A stretch of 64,000 nt of DNA from Methylobacterium sp. J-078 (GTDB lineage Bacteria; Pseudomonadota; Alphaproteobacteria; Rhizobiales; Beijerinckiaceae), in contig NZ_JAKSYI010000060.1 of NCBI RefSeq assembly GCF_022829285.1, positions 62,001 to 126,000 on the forward strand. The letters are read 5' to 3'. Positions 51,989 to 63,760 of the stretch are shown in pieces. A program made the position numbers and the translations under genes. Each line of letters begins with the position of its first letter. The first letter of the stretch is position 1. Below the pieces are notes generated by a model. That model was given only the letters and a program-made list of their open reading frames with translations. It had not been told where the DNA came from and made no database searches.

Positions 51989-52193
51989 GAGCCAGACCCT
52001 GAATTCTGGCACCGCCGAACCGAAGGACGTCACCTTCCGGGGCCGTGGCCACGCGCGACTGAACGGGACGCGGTTGTCGCTGCTCATCTGCCCGCACTGC
52101 TCGCAGCGCAACGCGCCGAAGGCGGCGGAGAAGGGGTACTGCAACTGGTGCACCTACGAGCCGTCGCGGGCGGATATCGAGCCGGCCCGCTGA
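51987..52193 (+). CDS. Small zinc-ribbon protein
   Basis: The 68-residue protein has a Cys4 zinc ribbon: LLICPHCSQRNAPKAAEKGYCNWCTYEP, with C-x-x-C knuckles about 15 residues apart. The N-terminal half (VTFRGRGHARLNGTRL) is basic and may bind nucleic acid. AAGGA at 51975-51979 supports the ATG at 51987. Its start overlaps the start of a possible divergent small gene. It converges on the TadG-like gene. Confidence 0.7.
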   Translation: MSQTLNSGTAEPKDVTFRGRGHARLNGTRLSLLICPHCSQRNAPKAAEKGYCNWCTYEPSRADIEPAR

Positions 52194-52241
52194 CGGGCCG
52201 GCGCGCGCCCACCGCCCAGGGTCAGGCTGCCCCGCCCGAGG

Positions 52242-53627
52242 CTACTGCGTCAGCTGCGTGTCGGCGGAGCTCGGTCCGACGCCGTTCGGGACGGGAATGT
52301 CGGTGGAGCCGTAGCGAGCGTTCAGCATCAGGTTCGGCCCGTCATAGAGGTTGATCATGCGGGCGATGATGACCGTGTAGGCGGATTGGTCCGCCACCGG
52401 GCGCTTCGAGTCGATGATGAGACGGCCGACGGGCAGATAGATCGTGCCCAGGAGCGTGCGCGCGTTGTCGCTGATGATCCGGTACTCGCGCCGCGCCGCG
52501 ACGCCGTTGGGCGCCGCCTTGGCTTTGCCCTTCCCGTCCAGGGGCAGCAGCGACAGGAGCCCCGGCGGCGCCCAGCGATCCTCGAAGAGCAGCAGGCCGG
52601 CCATGATCCCGTCCCGCGGAGCGGTCAGGCTGATCGTGCTCTTCTCGTCGAACAGAAGCCCACCCCGAACCCCCGTGAAGTAGAAGCCGGTTCCGGTTCC
52701 GGTGACGCTGGCGTTCTTGTCGACGACGAACGGGCCGTCCTTGATGATGTAGATCCCCGGCCGCAGGGTGACCTGCGCGCCCTTGGTGATGTGCAGGCCG
52801 CCGCAATAGGTGCCGGGGTTGAGGGTCGCGGGCCCGCTGACCACGTTCGCGCCGTAGAGGAGGTCTTCGACCAGCCCGATCAGCTTCTTGGGATCGAACA
52901 GGATGCCGAGGTCGATGCAAGGGCCCGGCGTCGGCCCCTGCTTGTCGATCAGCGGATCGCGCAGAGGCGGGCAATTGATGGCCGGCGGGGGGAGGAAGTT
53001 GGAACTCGGGCCCGAGAAGCCGCCCGCCGAACAGGTCGAGAGGGCCTTGGCCACCGATGCGTTCTCCCCCTGAATGCCGGCCGTGCTGACGGAGTTCGAG
53101 TAGAGCGAGCAGTCGCTGGCGGTGATCCGCGCCGCGCTCTCGAGATGGAAGGCGCCCGGAGCGAGCGGATCGAGGGCCAGGAGGCAGAGGCGGGTCGTCC
53201 CGCTCAGCTTGGCCGTCGACCGGACGGCGATGTCGACGCTCGCCATGTTGATGAGCTTGCCGAAACTCAGGGGCACGGTCTCCGACACCGTCACCTGCAC
53301 CGCCGAGTGGTTGCCGAGGACGGCGGCGGTCACCTGCGGGGTGCCCCCGCCGGCGCTGCGTGCCTGCGCCAGCACCATCGATCGGGCGACGTTGACGGCG
53401 GCGGCATCGTCCGCGTTGGCGAGCTTGAACTGGTTGACGCCTGCGATGCTGGCGGCATCGGCGGCGCGCTGGAGTTCGGCGCGCCGCTTGACCAGCCCGG
53501 CATATTCGAGCGCTGCGGCGCTGAGCCCCATCAGGATCGGCATCAGGAGAGCGAAGAGCAGGAGGACGCCGCCGGTCTGGTCGCGTCGAAACTGTTTCCC
53601 CGGCGTGAAGAGATCGCGGTATTCCAT
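52242..53627 (-). CDS. TadG-like pilus assembly protein
   Basis: The 461-residue protein has a TadE/TadG-type N-terminus: a hydrophobic helix at about residues 18-40 (QTGGVLLLFALLMPILMGLSAAALEYAGL) followed by RRAELQRAADAASIAGVNQF. The large remainder is exported, beta-rich and contains several Cys (about six between residues 150 and 250) and a beta-helix-like segment (GAQVTLRPGIYIIKDGPFVVDKNASVTGTGTGFYFTG). TadG is a minor pseudopilin or secretion component of tight-adherence pili. The hybrid kinase gene ends 173 bases upstream on the same strand. Confidence 0.8.
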   Translation of the reverse strand: MEYRDLFTPGKQFRRDQTGGVLLLFALLMPILMGLSAAALEYAGLVKRRAELQRAADAASIAGVNQFKLANADDAAAVNVARSMVLAQARSAGGGTPQVTAAVLGNHSAVQVTVSETVPLSFGKLINMASVDIAVRSTAKLSGTTRLCLLALDPLAPGAFHLESAARITASDCSLYSNSVSTAGIQGENASVAKALSTCSAGGFSGPSSNFLPPPAINCPPLRDPLIDKQGPTPGPCIDLGILFDPKKLIGLVEDLLYGANVVSGPATLNPGTYCGGLHITKGAQVTLRPGIYIIKDGPFVVDKNASVTGTGTGFYFTGVRGGLLFDEKSTISLTAPRDGIMAGLLLFEDRWAPPGLLSLLPLDGKGKAKAAPNGVAARREYRIISDNARTLLGTIYLPVGRLIIDSKRPVADQSAYTVIIARMINLYDGPNLMLNARYGSTDIPVPNGVGPSSADTQLTQ

Positions 53628-53800
53628 CCCGTCTCTCTGGCAGACAAGTCTCTCAGCGCGCCTTCGGTCGTGCGGGCAGCGGACGCTTATCCTCAGGATT
53701 GGCCCTGCCATGGTTATGAAGACCTTCCGGCGGAGACGAAAATTCCCTGCCCGACATCGACCCGCCCGGCGGGTATGCTCACGGTCTCCGAGCGAGGCCA

Positions 53801-56584
<2,784 letters not shown>

Positions 56585-56707
56585 GGAGGCCGAGCGTAGG
56601 CGCGGTTCCTCACTGTGCGCTTAACCGGCGCGTCGTCGCGCCACGCGGACCCGGTCTGCGCCTGTCATCGCGATAGACTCCATTGCCAAAAAATTAAATG
56701 GAGCGTC

Positions 56708-56722
56708 GTAGGCTTGGCCTAC
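56708..56722. promoter_or_regulatory. Small hairpin ahead of the first TadE-like gene
   Basis: GTAGGC (56708-56713) pairs with GCCTAC (56717-56722) around a TTG loop, in the gap between the divergent hybrid kinase (start 56584) and TadE-like gene (56807). It could be a regulator site or leader structure. Confidence 0.35.
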
Positions 56723-56806
56723 AGAATGAGGTGGTCTCGGGTTGTACCAGACGAACACTGGCAACCCAGGCCTGGACAGAATGAAGAGAACGAGAATTCG
56801 CGCGAC

Positions 56807-57418
56807 ATGTTCGCCTCGCCCTTGAATCGACTCTCGCCGGCGGCGATTTCGCGACGAGGGAGCCTGGCGTCGGCGATGCGCCGCTCTTTGACGAAGCGGT
56901 TCGGTGCGGATCAGCGCGGGGCGATGGCGGTCGAGTTCGCCATGATCCTGTTTCCGCTGTTCATCCTGATCTTCTTCATCCTGGAGGGCGCGCTGGTCTA
57001 CTGGGTGTCGTCCGCCCTGGACAACGGCCTCGATTCCTCGATGCGGCAGTTCTACGTCCAGGCCCAGGCCACCCCCGAAACCCTGGCCGCCAGCGTCCGC
57101 GACGAACTCTGCCGGAACGTGTCGCCCTTCGTCAGCTGCGCCAGGCTCAAGCTCGACATCGCGGCCTATGACAGCTTCGGCGCCATCGACAACGCCGCCC
57201 CGATCGATACCGGCACGGGAACCTGGCGCGCCGGCTTCGGCGAGCAGCACGGCTGCCTGCGCAAGGGCAGCGTCGTCGTCGTGCAGGCCGCCCTGGCACA
57301 GCAGACGTTCCAGAGATTCGGCATCGTGAAGGATCAGTTCAGTGATGGCAGCCGATTGATCCTGGCGACCGCCGTGCTTCAGCTCGACGGCAATTCCACG
57401 ATGAGCGCCGCCTGCTAG
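56807..57418 (+). CDS. TadE-like pseudopilin protein
   Basis: The 203-residue protein has a basic N-terminal stretch, then the TadE helix (GADQRGAMAVEFAMILFPLFILIFFILEGALVYW) at about residues 32-62, with the conserved Glu after AMAVEF. The exported part has four Cys, in LCRNVSPFVSCARL, GEQHGCLRK and SAAC. TadE proteins are minor pseudopilins of the Tad/Flp secretion system. The ATG at 56807 was chosen. A second TadE-like gene follows after 4 bases. Confidence 0.8.
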   Translation: MFASPLNRLSPAAISRRGSLASAMRRSLTKRFGADQRGAMAVEFAMILFPLFILIFFILEGALVYWVSSALDNGLDSSMRQFYVQAQATPETLAASVRDELCRNVSPFVSCARLKLDIAAYDSFGAIDNAAPIDTGTGTWRAGFGEQHGCLRKGSVVVVQAALAQQTFQRFGIVKDQFSDGSRLILATAVLQLDGNSTMSAAC

Positions 57419-57422
57419 CACG

Positions 57423-58070
57423 ATGAGCGACGCCCCTCCCCCGATCGCGCGCCGCGCCCGCCGTCTCGGCGGCCGGGCCGGCACGCGCTTCGCCCGCGCG
57501 GAGGGCGGCGTCGCCATCCTGGAATTCGCGCTGGTCACGCCGATCCTGCTGCTCATCTATTTCGGGACCGTGGAGCTGGCCACGGCCATGCGCTACGCCC
57601 GCAAGCTCGATCTCCTGTCGCGGACCCTGGGCGACACCTTCTCGCAGCGGAATGCGCCGACGCCGTCGGAATCCAGCGACATCTTCGAGGTGGCGCCCAT
57701 CCTGATGGCGCCGTTCGGCAGCGCCGGCGTCCGGATGACGGTGAGTGCGGTCGGCGTCGTCGGCGATGCGGAGACGGGGCTCCTGCAGGTCTGCTCCAGC
57801 GCTTCGGCGGCGGGATCCCCGTTGCGCCTGCCCGGCAGCCCGGCGCCGACGGAGACGGCCGACAGCGTGCAGCCGAAGGGCGCGCGCTTCCTCCTCGTGG
57901 AGGTCTCGGCGACCTATGCGCCCGTGACGGGCTCGGTCTTCCTCGGAACCGGCGCGGCGGGGTTCACCATGTCGCGCAAGGCCCTGTGGCCGGTCCGGTA
58001 CGGCCGGCGCTTCGCCAGCCAGAGCCCCGAGATCCTCATCGCGGGCGGCCCCCCCTGCCCGGTGCGCTGA
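57423..58070 (+). CDS. Second TadE-like pseudopilin protein
   Basis: The 215-residue protein has an Arg-rich start, then a TadE helix (EGGVAILEFALVTPILLLIYFGTVELATAMRYARKLDLL) at about residues 27-55 with the conserved Glu in LEFAL. The exported part has no clear domain; one Cys is in LLQVCSSAS and one at the end. With the preceding gene it forms a pair, as is usual for TadE/TadF. No Flp pilin, TadA ATPase or TadV peptidase gene is near, so the core machine must be encoded elsewhere. Confidence 0.8.
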   Translation: MSDAPPPIARRARRLGGRAGTRFARAEGGVAILEFALVTPILLLIYFGTVELATAMRYARKLDLLSRTLGDTFSQRNAPTPSESSDIFEVAPILMAPFGSAGVRMTVSAVGVVGDAETGLLQVCSSASAAGSPLRLPGSPAPTETADSVQPKGARFLLVEVSATYAPVTGSVFLGTGAAGFTMSRKALWPVRYGRRFASQSPEILIAGGPPCPVR

Positions 58071-58289
58071 GGGCCTTACCGATCCCACGGACGATGACGC
58101 TCATCCGGGCCGGGCGGCGCGTTCACAAGCCCGGGGCTTTCCGATAGGTTCCCGCCGCTCCGGGGCGCCGCGTCGCGCCGGAGGATGGCTCCCGGCATCG
58201 CCCGGCCGGGTCGGCACCGTCCGGCGCGCGGGACCTTGCCGCTCTTCGAAGCTCCACAGGATGCAGCACCCGCGCATGACGGCTCGCAC

Positions 58290-58940
58290 GTGACCCAGAC
58301 CGAAGACCCCGCCGGCCCCGTCCGGAGCGCCCGCCTCGTCCTGGCCTCCGCCTCGCCCCGGCGCCTCGCCCTGCTGCAGCAGGCGGGCATCGAACCCGAC
58401 GCGCTGCTGCCCGCCGACATCGACGAGACGCCGCACAAATCCGAGACGCCGCGCGAGCTCGCCCGTCGCCTGGCGCGCGAGAAGCTCGCCGTGGCGGGGG
58501 CCGCCGCCCGACGGCGCGACGACATGCGCGAGGCCTACCTGATCGCGGCCGATACCGTCGTGGCCGTGGGACGGCGCGTTCTCCCCAAGACCGAGTTGCC
58601 CGACGAGGCGGCCGATTGCCTGCGCCTGCTCTCGGGCCGCCAGCACCGGGTCTACACCGCGATCTGCCTGCTCTCGCCCCGCGACGCCCGGCGCGAGCGG
58701 GTGGTGGAGACGCGGGTCCGCTTCAAGCGGCTGTCCGCGCGCGAGATCGACGCCTACCTCGCCTCGGACGAGTGGCGCGGCAAGGCCGGCGGCTACGCCA
58801 TCCAGGGGCTCGCCGGCGCCTTCGTGGTCAAGCTGGTGGGCTCGCACAGCGCGGTGGTGGGCCTGCCCCTCTACGAGACCCTGAGCCTCCTCGAGGGCGA
58901 GGGATTCCCCGTGCGCCAGAGCTGGGGACAGCCCCTGTGA
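58290..58940 (+). CDS. maf: Maf-family nucleotide pyrophosphatase
   Basis: Maf enzymes hydrolyse non-canonical or modified nucleoside triphosphates and affect division. The 216-residue protein has [22 protein letters not shown] near the start, [54 protein letters not shown] and [14 protein letters not shown]. The GTG at 58290 gives the normal length; an upstream extension is unlikely. The stop overlaps the yacG GTG start (GTGA). Confidence 0.93.
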   Translation: MTQTEDPAGPVRSARLVLASASPRRLALLQQAGIEPDALLPADIDETPHKSETPRELARRLAREKLAVAGAAARRRDDMREAYLIAADTVVAVGRRVLPKTELPDEAADCLRLLSGRQHRVYTAICLLSPRDARRERVVETRVRFKRLSAREIDAYLASDEWRGKAGGYAIQGLAGAFVVKLVGSHSAVVGLPLYETLSLLEGEGFPVRQSWGQPL

Positions 58941-59158
58941 GCGCGTCCGACCCGACACCGACCCGGCGCGCGCCCAAGGCCGATCCCTGCCCGATCTGCC
59001 GCAAGCCCGCCGTGCCGGCCTTCACCCCATTCTGCTCGGCGCGCTGCGCCGATATCGACCTCGGCCGCTGGCTCACCGACCGCTACGCCATCCCCACCGC
59101 GGAGGACGAGGACGCGGATGCCGAAGGGTCGGCGGACCCTGCGCGCGAGCGCGATTGA
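58937..59158 (+). CDS. yacG: DNA gyrase inhibitor YacG
   Basis: YacG is a small zinc protein that binds GyrB. The 73-residue product has the zinc ligands in PCPICRKPA and [23 protein letters not shown], the full family signature, and an acidic tail. The GTG start at 58937 overlaps the maf stop, so the two are coupled. The maf-yacG pair followed by a tRNA gene is common in Hyphomicrobiales. Confidence 0.93.
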   Translation: MSASDPTPTRRAPKADPCPICRKPAVPAFTPFCSARCADIDLGRWLTDRYAIPTAEDEDADAEGSADPARERD

Positions 59159-59264
59159 AGCCCGCGACGGCCGTCCGAAAACTCTTTCGAACAAGGCTGG
59201 ACAGGCCGCAATCCACCCCCTATACCCCCGCTCCAGCCGGTGGCGCTCACGCGAACCGGCGGCG

Positions 59265-59340
59265 GCCCAGGTAGCTCAGTTGGTAGAGCATGCGACTGAA
59301 AATCGCAGTGTCGGCGGTTCGATTCCGTCCCTGGGCACCA
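59265..59340 (+). tRNA. tRNA-Phe (anticodon GAA)
   Basis: The 76-base gene folds as a full cloverleaf: acceptor GCCCAGG pairs with CCTGGGC, the anticodon stem TGCGA/TCGCA encloses the loop CTGAAAA with anticodon GAA at 59298-59300, the T-arm GGTTCGATTCC is normal and CCA is encoded. A tyrosine recombinase gene starts 77 bases downstream, so its 3' end is probably the attachment site of the integrated element. Confidence 0.97.
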
Positions 59341-59416
59341 TTTCCTCTTAAGGCGTTGTGAAGGCTAGAGATCAATAGCTTGGAGCCGCCCGCTGGGTCA
59401 CAGCAGTGGGTCACAG

Positions 59417-61084
59417 ATGGTTCTAAGCATGACCAGACCGACACGTCGCGAAAACTCTTCATTCGAGCAATTTAGGCGCCGGGTACCTGTCGACCTCGCT
59501 CAGACGTGTCGCGGTCGAATTGTGCTTGTCGACCTTCCAGCGATGAAGGGAGAGCCTGCCATCAGCGTTGCCGCAACAGCAGGCACATTCCTCAAGCTAT
59601 CATTGCGGACCCGGGACCCCGATGTCGCGAAGTTCCGTGCGGCTGTCGCCGGCGCACAAGTTGAAAAAACCTTTGAAGCTTGGCGGGAGGGAGCGAAGCC
59701 GATCTCGCATAAGCAGGTCGTTGCCCTTTCAGGTGAGGTATACCGATTATACGTAGAGAAGTTCTCCGACGAGCCAGGCGCCCCAGAGCGCTGGGCTGCT
59801 TTAAAGGCGTTCAACCGAGCAGCCCGTGAAGGTCGATTGCTGAATGCGCCTGTACTCCACCCCGGCGAAACCCAGACGCTTGAGCAAGCTGTTGCAATTT
59901 TCGGGGCCGATCTGACGAAGGGCATCAACGCACTTCCACCAAGTACCGATCTCGCTGGCCTCGAGGTGCGCCTCGGGTTCTTCGTTGATTGGGTCTTGCA
60001 GAAGCATGCTCTCGCAGTGGACCGGCAAACCCGCATCCGCCTGCTAATCGAGGTAGAACGAGCTTCCACGGATGCTGCATGGGCCTTAAAGCGTGCGGCC
60101 GAAGGCGATTACACGCCAGACCCGAAGGCTGCCCGTTTCCCAGCAGTCGCCAGCCTTGTGTCGGCCGCAAGCCTCCAGGTGCTCTTCAGCAAATGGGAGG
60201 CGGAGACGAAGCCAAGTGCGGCCACGTTGGGAACATGGCGGGGTATTTGGCGCTCTTTCGCAGCGAGCGTCGGCGAGCGTTCTGACGACATAACAAAAAT
60301 CACAGCGGCGGACGTGGTGGCATTCAAGGACGCAGCTGTTGCACGAGGCCTCACCGCGAGGACCATCAACGAAAGCTACATCACTGCGTTGAAGGCGATC
60401 TTCGGCTACGCGGTGCGCAACAAAATGAGAGTGGACAATCCCGCTGACGGTGTTCGTGTCATTAGTCGTACGCGAGCCGGAACGTCGATGCAGCCATATG
60501 CAGACGATGAAATCGCACGCTTACTGACGTTGGTGCGCCGAGAGGAGAATGGAGGGCGGCGGTGGCTTCCCTGGCTTGCGGCAACCTCAGGCGCTCGCAT
60601 AGGTGAGTTGGCGCAGCTTTGGGGAAACCGTGTCACGGTAGTGAATGGTGTCCATGTGATGAGACTAGCGCCCGCCGAGGACGGGGGAAGTCTCAAAAAT
60701 GAGGGGTCAGAACGCTTAGTCCCGCTACATCCCGCATTAATTGCGGAGGGATTTGGCGATTTCGTCGCGAGAAAGGGTGCCGGCCCCCTCTTCTATCGAC
60801 GTACGTCGGGTAGCACTGCCAGGCGGCACGCATCGAAAGGTGTGGCCAATCACCTAGCTACTTGGATTAGAAACCAGGGTTTTATCGACCCTAGGAAGGC
60901 GCCGGCACATGCGATGAGACACTGGTTCAAGAGCGCCGCGGCCAAAGCGGGCATCGCGGACAGCCTCGCCGATGCGATCCAGGGCCACGCTGCGTCAAAT
61001 GAAGCCGGAAGGTATCGACATTTCGACGTGGCGACACTCGCCGCTGCTGTCGCCGCCATCCCAATTCCCGGTACAAAGGCGTGA
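59417..61084 (+). CDS. Tyrosine recombinase (phage-type integrase)
   Basis: The 555-residue protein has an N-terminal integrase-associated region (FEQFRRRVPVDLAQ), a core-binding domain (LFSKWEAETKPSAATLGTWRGIWRSFAASVG then LTARTINESYITALKAIFGYAVRNK) and a catalytic domain with ATSGARIGELAQL (first Arg), HAMRHWFKSAAAKAG (His-x-x-Arg), QGHAASNEAGRYRHFD (His and nucleophile Tyr). All catalytic residues appear present, so it should be active. The direct neighbour is tRNA-Phe. GC content drops from here onward. Confidence 0.93.
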   Translation: MVLSMTRPTRRENSSFEQFRRRVPVDLAQTCRGRIVLVDLPAMKGEPAISVAATAGTFLKLSLRTRDPDVAKFRAAVAGAQVEKTFEAWREGAKPISHKQVVALSGEVYRLYVEKFSDEPGAPERWAALKAFNRAAREGRLLNAPVLHPGETQTLEQAVAIFGADLTKGINALPPSTDLAGLEVRLGFFVDWVLQKHALAVDRQTRIRLLIEVERASTDAAWALKRAAEGDYTPDPKAARFPAVASLVSAASLQVLFSKWEAETKPSAATLGTWRGIWRSFAASVGERSDDITKITAADVVAFKDAAVARGLTARTINESYITALKAIFGYAVRNKMRVDNPADGVRVISRTRAGTSMQPYADDEIARLLTLVRREENGGRRWLPWLAATSGARIGELAQLWGNRVTVVNGVHVMRLAPAEDGGSLKNEGSERLVPLHPALIAEGFGDFVARKGAGPLFYRRTSGSTARRHASKGVANHLATWIRNQGFIDPRKAPAHAMRHWFKSAAAKAGIADSLADAIQGHAASNEAGRYRHFDVATLAAAVAAIPIPGTKA

Positions 61085-61111
61085 GCGAAGACGGCAAACA
61101 TTTGCACTGCC

Positions 61112-62137
61112 CTATCGATGCGGACGCTCGCGAGGGATCAAACGGAGTTTTGGTAAGGCAGCGGCCACAAATGCCTCGGCTGCCACCTGACGTTTGTGCC
61201 AATGCTGCCCCAAGGACAAGGCGCGTTCATACTCTGCGATCACAGCGGGCGGCCCGTTGTCTTCATCGTAAAGCTCACAAAGCTGCTTAGAGAGACTCTG
61301 AGCCTCCCGACGCCACCCCGACGCATGAAGCCGCGTAATACGAAGCGCAAACTCCCAGCGATGTTCGAAAATATCGCGCCCCCGCTCGTCGGTCATCGTT
61401 TGCCGGTTCACGGCATAGTTGTTCTCCCACTGTGCGTGTTGCTCGCGCGTAAGTGGCCACGGCCACCGTTTTCCGTACTGTGATTCTTCCTCAGGAAGTA
61501 TCATCGGCTCAGCTTGCCGCCCCACCACGACTCCATCTGGAAGGGATTTTCCCTCTCGGATTCGCTTGAGTAGCGTGTTCGGCTTGATACCAAGATACTC
61601 CGCCACTTCGGTCGCCGTCGCAGGCTTGCCGGTAGCTGGGTGAGTCGCCATGACATTGGAACGTCGATTGTTGGCTTGTTCCTTTTTGTCGGCCCATCGA
61701 CAAGTTCCCGGTCCATAATGCGTGCCGTGTGGATTCAACCGGTCGAGAGAAAGACTCTCGTGCCGCCGTGGCTCGGGCATGTCTCGCAGAAACTGCTGGA
61801 AGCCGCCTCTTCCGCGCCAACTAGGATCGATTGTAGTGCCCTCAGCTTTAGAGACGCGAATGCGGCTTTCGAGGGCCGCCAAGCTACCTGCGTAGCGAAC
61901 CTTCAGCCATGCCGCAGGCCGTTCAAGGTCTAGGCGGAACTGTTCGACTGGAACCCGAGCTTCGTACGATGTCACAGTGCTCCGGGGCAGCTTCGCCTTT
62001 CGTCCTTTCGGCCGCTCCTTCCCGTCAACATCCGGAGTTATATAGGATGCGGGATGGAAGGCATCTAACCCCTCTGAGTTTCCATGCTTTTTCCTTTTTA
62101 CGGAAAGCTGGATCAGATTGGTCGTTTCGTGGGCCAT
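61112..62137 (-). CDS. HNH-like protein of the integrated element
   Basis: The product (about 341 residues) has a central segment like phage HNH/AP2-associated proteins: FLRDMPEPRRHESLSLDRLNPHGTHYGPGTCRWADKKEQANNRR, with the L-D-R and C-R-W-A-x-x-x-E-Q-x-N-N-R-R patterns. It is followed by a short helix-turn-helix (ATEVAEYLGIKPNTLLKRIREGKSLP). Nuclease residues look partly altered, so activity is uncertain. A DNA-binding or cutting role is inference. It converges on the integrase gene. An upstream ATG at 62167 is possible. Confidence 0.6.
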   Translation of the reverse strand: MAHETTNLIQLSVKRKKHGNSEGLDAFHPASYITPDVDGKERPKGRKAKLPRSTVTSYEARVPVEQFRLDLERPAAWLKVRYAGSLAALESRIRVSKAEGTTIDPSWRGRGGFQQFLRDMPEPRRHESLSLDRLNPHGTHYGPGTCRWADKKEQANNRRSNVMATHPATGKPATATEVAEYLGIKPNTLLKRIREGKSLPDGVVVGRQAEPMILPEEESQYGKRWPWPLTREQHAQWENNYAVNRQTMTDERGRDIFEHRWEFALRITRLHASGWRREAQSLSKQLCELYDEDNGPPAVIAEYERALSLGQHWHKRQVAAEAFVAAALPKLRLIPRERPHR

Positions 62138-62167
62138 GCGACGAGCTTTCCGACATGCGAGTGCCAT

Positions 62168-62450
62168 AGGCAGGCGCGGGGCAGCGCTCGCCCAGGAGTT
62201 AAGCTAAACAATCAGAGGGATGCTTCGGAAGATTTTGGTTTTGACCTAGAGACGTATAAAAACCCGACGTGACCATTTTTGTAGAATTATTTATAACGTT
62301 GAAATGAATGATTATTGAAAAACCCAGATTTAGTTCAATTTATCTTGATCCAAATTTTGTAATGAATAGATTAAATTCGCTTAAATTTCGAGTATATTTT
62401 CCGTCTTATAAGATACGTGACTTCAAACCGAATTTATTGCGAAGATTTAT
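62168..62450. other. AT-rich intergenic stretch of the integrated element
   Basis: These 283 bases are strikingly AT-rich compared with the rest of the window, with long A and T runs around 62290-62440. No gene is seen. The composition supports foreign origin of the element and suits promoters or silencing proteins. Confidence 0.6.
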
Positions 62451-62762
62451 CTAAGATGTCATATGCTGCTGGGGTCGTGAGCCGAGGAGAGAGGTGCCGA
62501 TGTCCATGCCGAAACCGGGCTGAAGCGTTCGAGAGCGGCCGGTGAGTGGGAAGGACATGACGAGCCCGCGGTTGACGAGTCTCTGGACCCGGCGAGAAAT
62601 CGTTTGCTGGGGCATTCCCATTTGATGACCAAGGTCACAGGCACGAACAGGCACACCTTCACAGAAAGCCGCGTGCACAATGATACAGAGCATTGCGTCT
62701 GCAAGATCTACCTCGTTTGCAGACTGAACCAAACGGATCAGATGCAGAAAATCTTGTACCAT
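62451..62762 (-). CDS. Winged-helix regulator, MarR-like
   Basis: The 103-residue protein has a predicted winged helix-turn-helix: VPVRACDLGHQMGMPQQTISRRVQRLVNRGLVMSFPLTGRSRTLQPGFG, with a recognition helix (PQQTISRRVQRLV) and a wing (RSRTLQP). The first 40 residues form a dimer-type helix pair. It resembles MarR- or IclR-like small regulators on mobile elements. A 14-bp palindrome lies 123 bases upstream. Targets are unknown. Confidence 0.65.
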   Translation of the reverse strand: MVQDFLHLIRLVQSANEVDLADAMLCIIVHAAFCEGVPVRACDLGHQMGMPQQTISRRVQRLVNRGLVMSFPLTGRSRTLQPGFGMDIGTSLLGSRPQQHMTS

Positions 62763-63267
62763 GGATCAGTCTCCCTCCAGTACGACGTGTTGCGCCGCGT
62801 AAACTCAGGATACTGCATGGCCGGAGGTACACCAGATACGAGTCACCTTTCAAGTCATGAATTGCGTTTGAGCCAGAAAATCGATTGCAACCGGTTGCAT
62901 CAACAAGTCTAGGCTCTTGATATTGCGTCTACACAGGAGGCAGGTCTGCCAATCAATGCGTTTTATGGTGAAACCTGTTGCACTGGGTGAAGCGAGCTTC
63001 AAACGACGACTGCAGATCCGACGCTTAGTTAGCTTCGTGCGCAACCGAGTGTTCTTATGTAGCCGACGTGCTGCGTACCTGTCCTTCAGCTCTGCTGTGG
63101 GCCCGGGAGCATAATGGGTGGGACCGCAGGCCTTGTTGTAAGGAGGACCGACGGGCTAGGCCGCCAAAAAGCGGGTTGGTACGATTTAAGGCGAAGCCGA
63201 CAGTAGGAAGAACGGGGAAGTCCGGCCCACGGCTTGGCGGTGCGGAAGGGCCGCGTACCTTCGTCTC
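62763..63267. other. Non-coding stretch between the wHTH gene and vsr, no clear gene
   Basis: About 505 bases have only short open frames without protein character on either strand. The region includes a 14-bp palindrome near 62885 and the promoter of the winged-helix gene. I cannot exclude a small RNA or a degraded gene. Confidence 0.45.
62885..62898. promoter_or_regulatory. 14-bp palindrome, LacI-family-like operator
   Basis: TGCAACCGGTTGCA at 62885-62898 is a perfect palindrome with the central CG that LacI/GalR-family operators show. No LacI-type gene is seen nearby. It lies upstream of the winged-helix gene (62762, minus), which could itself bind it. Confidence 0.5.
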
Positions 63268-63732
63268 TCAAAACTTGCGCTGGTCCCGACCACTATTTCT
63301 GAGGTTAAGGGGCAGTACAGGAGCGCCAAGGAATTGTATTATCCGCGATTGCAGTGCCTCTTCGTCGGAGATCTCGCACTCCCAGACGGTCAACACACGC
63401 CACCCGAGGTCCTGAAGTCGAGAAACGGCTCTGCGATCGCGCTCGACGTTTTTCGCGAACTTCTCGCTCCAGAATGCCACGCGGGTCTTCGGGGTAGTGC
63501 AATTCACGCATCCGCTGTGCCGATGCCAAAAACAACCGTGTACGAAAATGACCGCTTGCCGGCCAGGGAAGGTGAGATCCGGAGTTCCCGGGAGGTCGCG
63601 CCTGTGCAGCCGGAATCGGAAGCCGAGCGCATGGACCAGCTTCCTGACCCGCATCTCTGGCTTGGTATCTTTGCCCCGAATCCTCGACATGTTTTCGGAT
63701 CGCGTGATCGGGGCGTCGCTTTTAGCCTTCAT
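63268..63732 (-). CDS. vsr: Very short patch repair endonuclease Vsr
   Basis: Vsr nicks DNA beside T:G mismatches made when 5-methylcytosine deaminates. The 154-residue product has the family signature: SENMSRIRGKDTKPEMRVRKLVHALGFRFRLHRRDLPGTPDLTFPGRQAVIFVHGCFWHRHSGC, with the catalytic Asp in TPDL and His in CFWHRH, and the zinc-binding Cys/His set. It follows the cytosine methyltransferase gene by 28 bases on the same strand, the usual pairing. Confidence 0.96.
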   Translation of the reverse strand: MKAKSDAPITRSENMSRIRGKDTKPEMRVRKLVHALGFRFRLHRRDLPGTPDLTFPGRQAVIFVHGCFWHRHSGCVNCTTPKTRVAFWSEKFAKNVERDRRAVSRLQDLGWRVLTVWECEISDEEALQSRIIQFLGAPVLPLNLRNSGRDQRKF

Positions 63733-63760
63733 GATATCCCGAGCGCCGGATTCATCCCGG

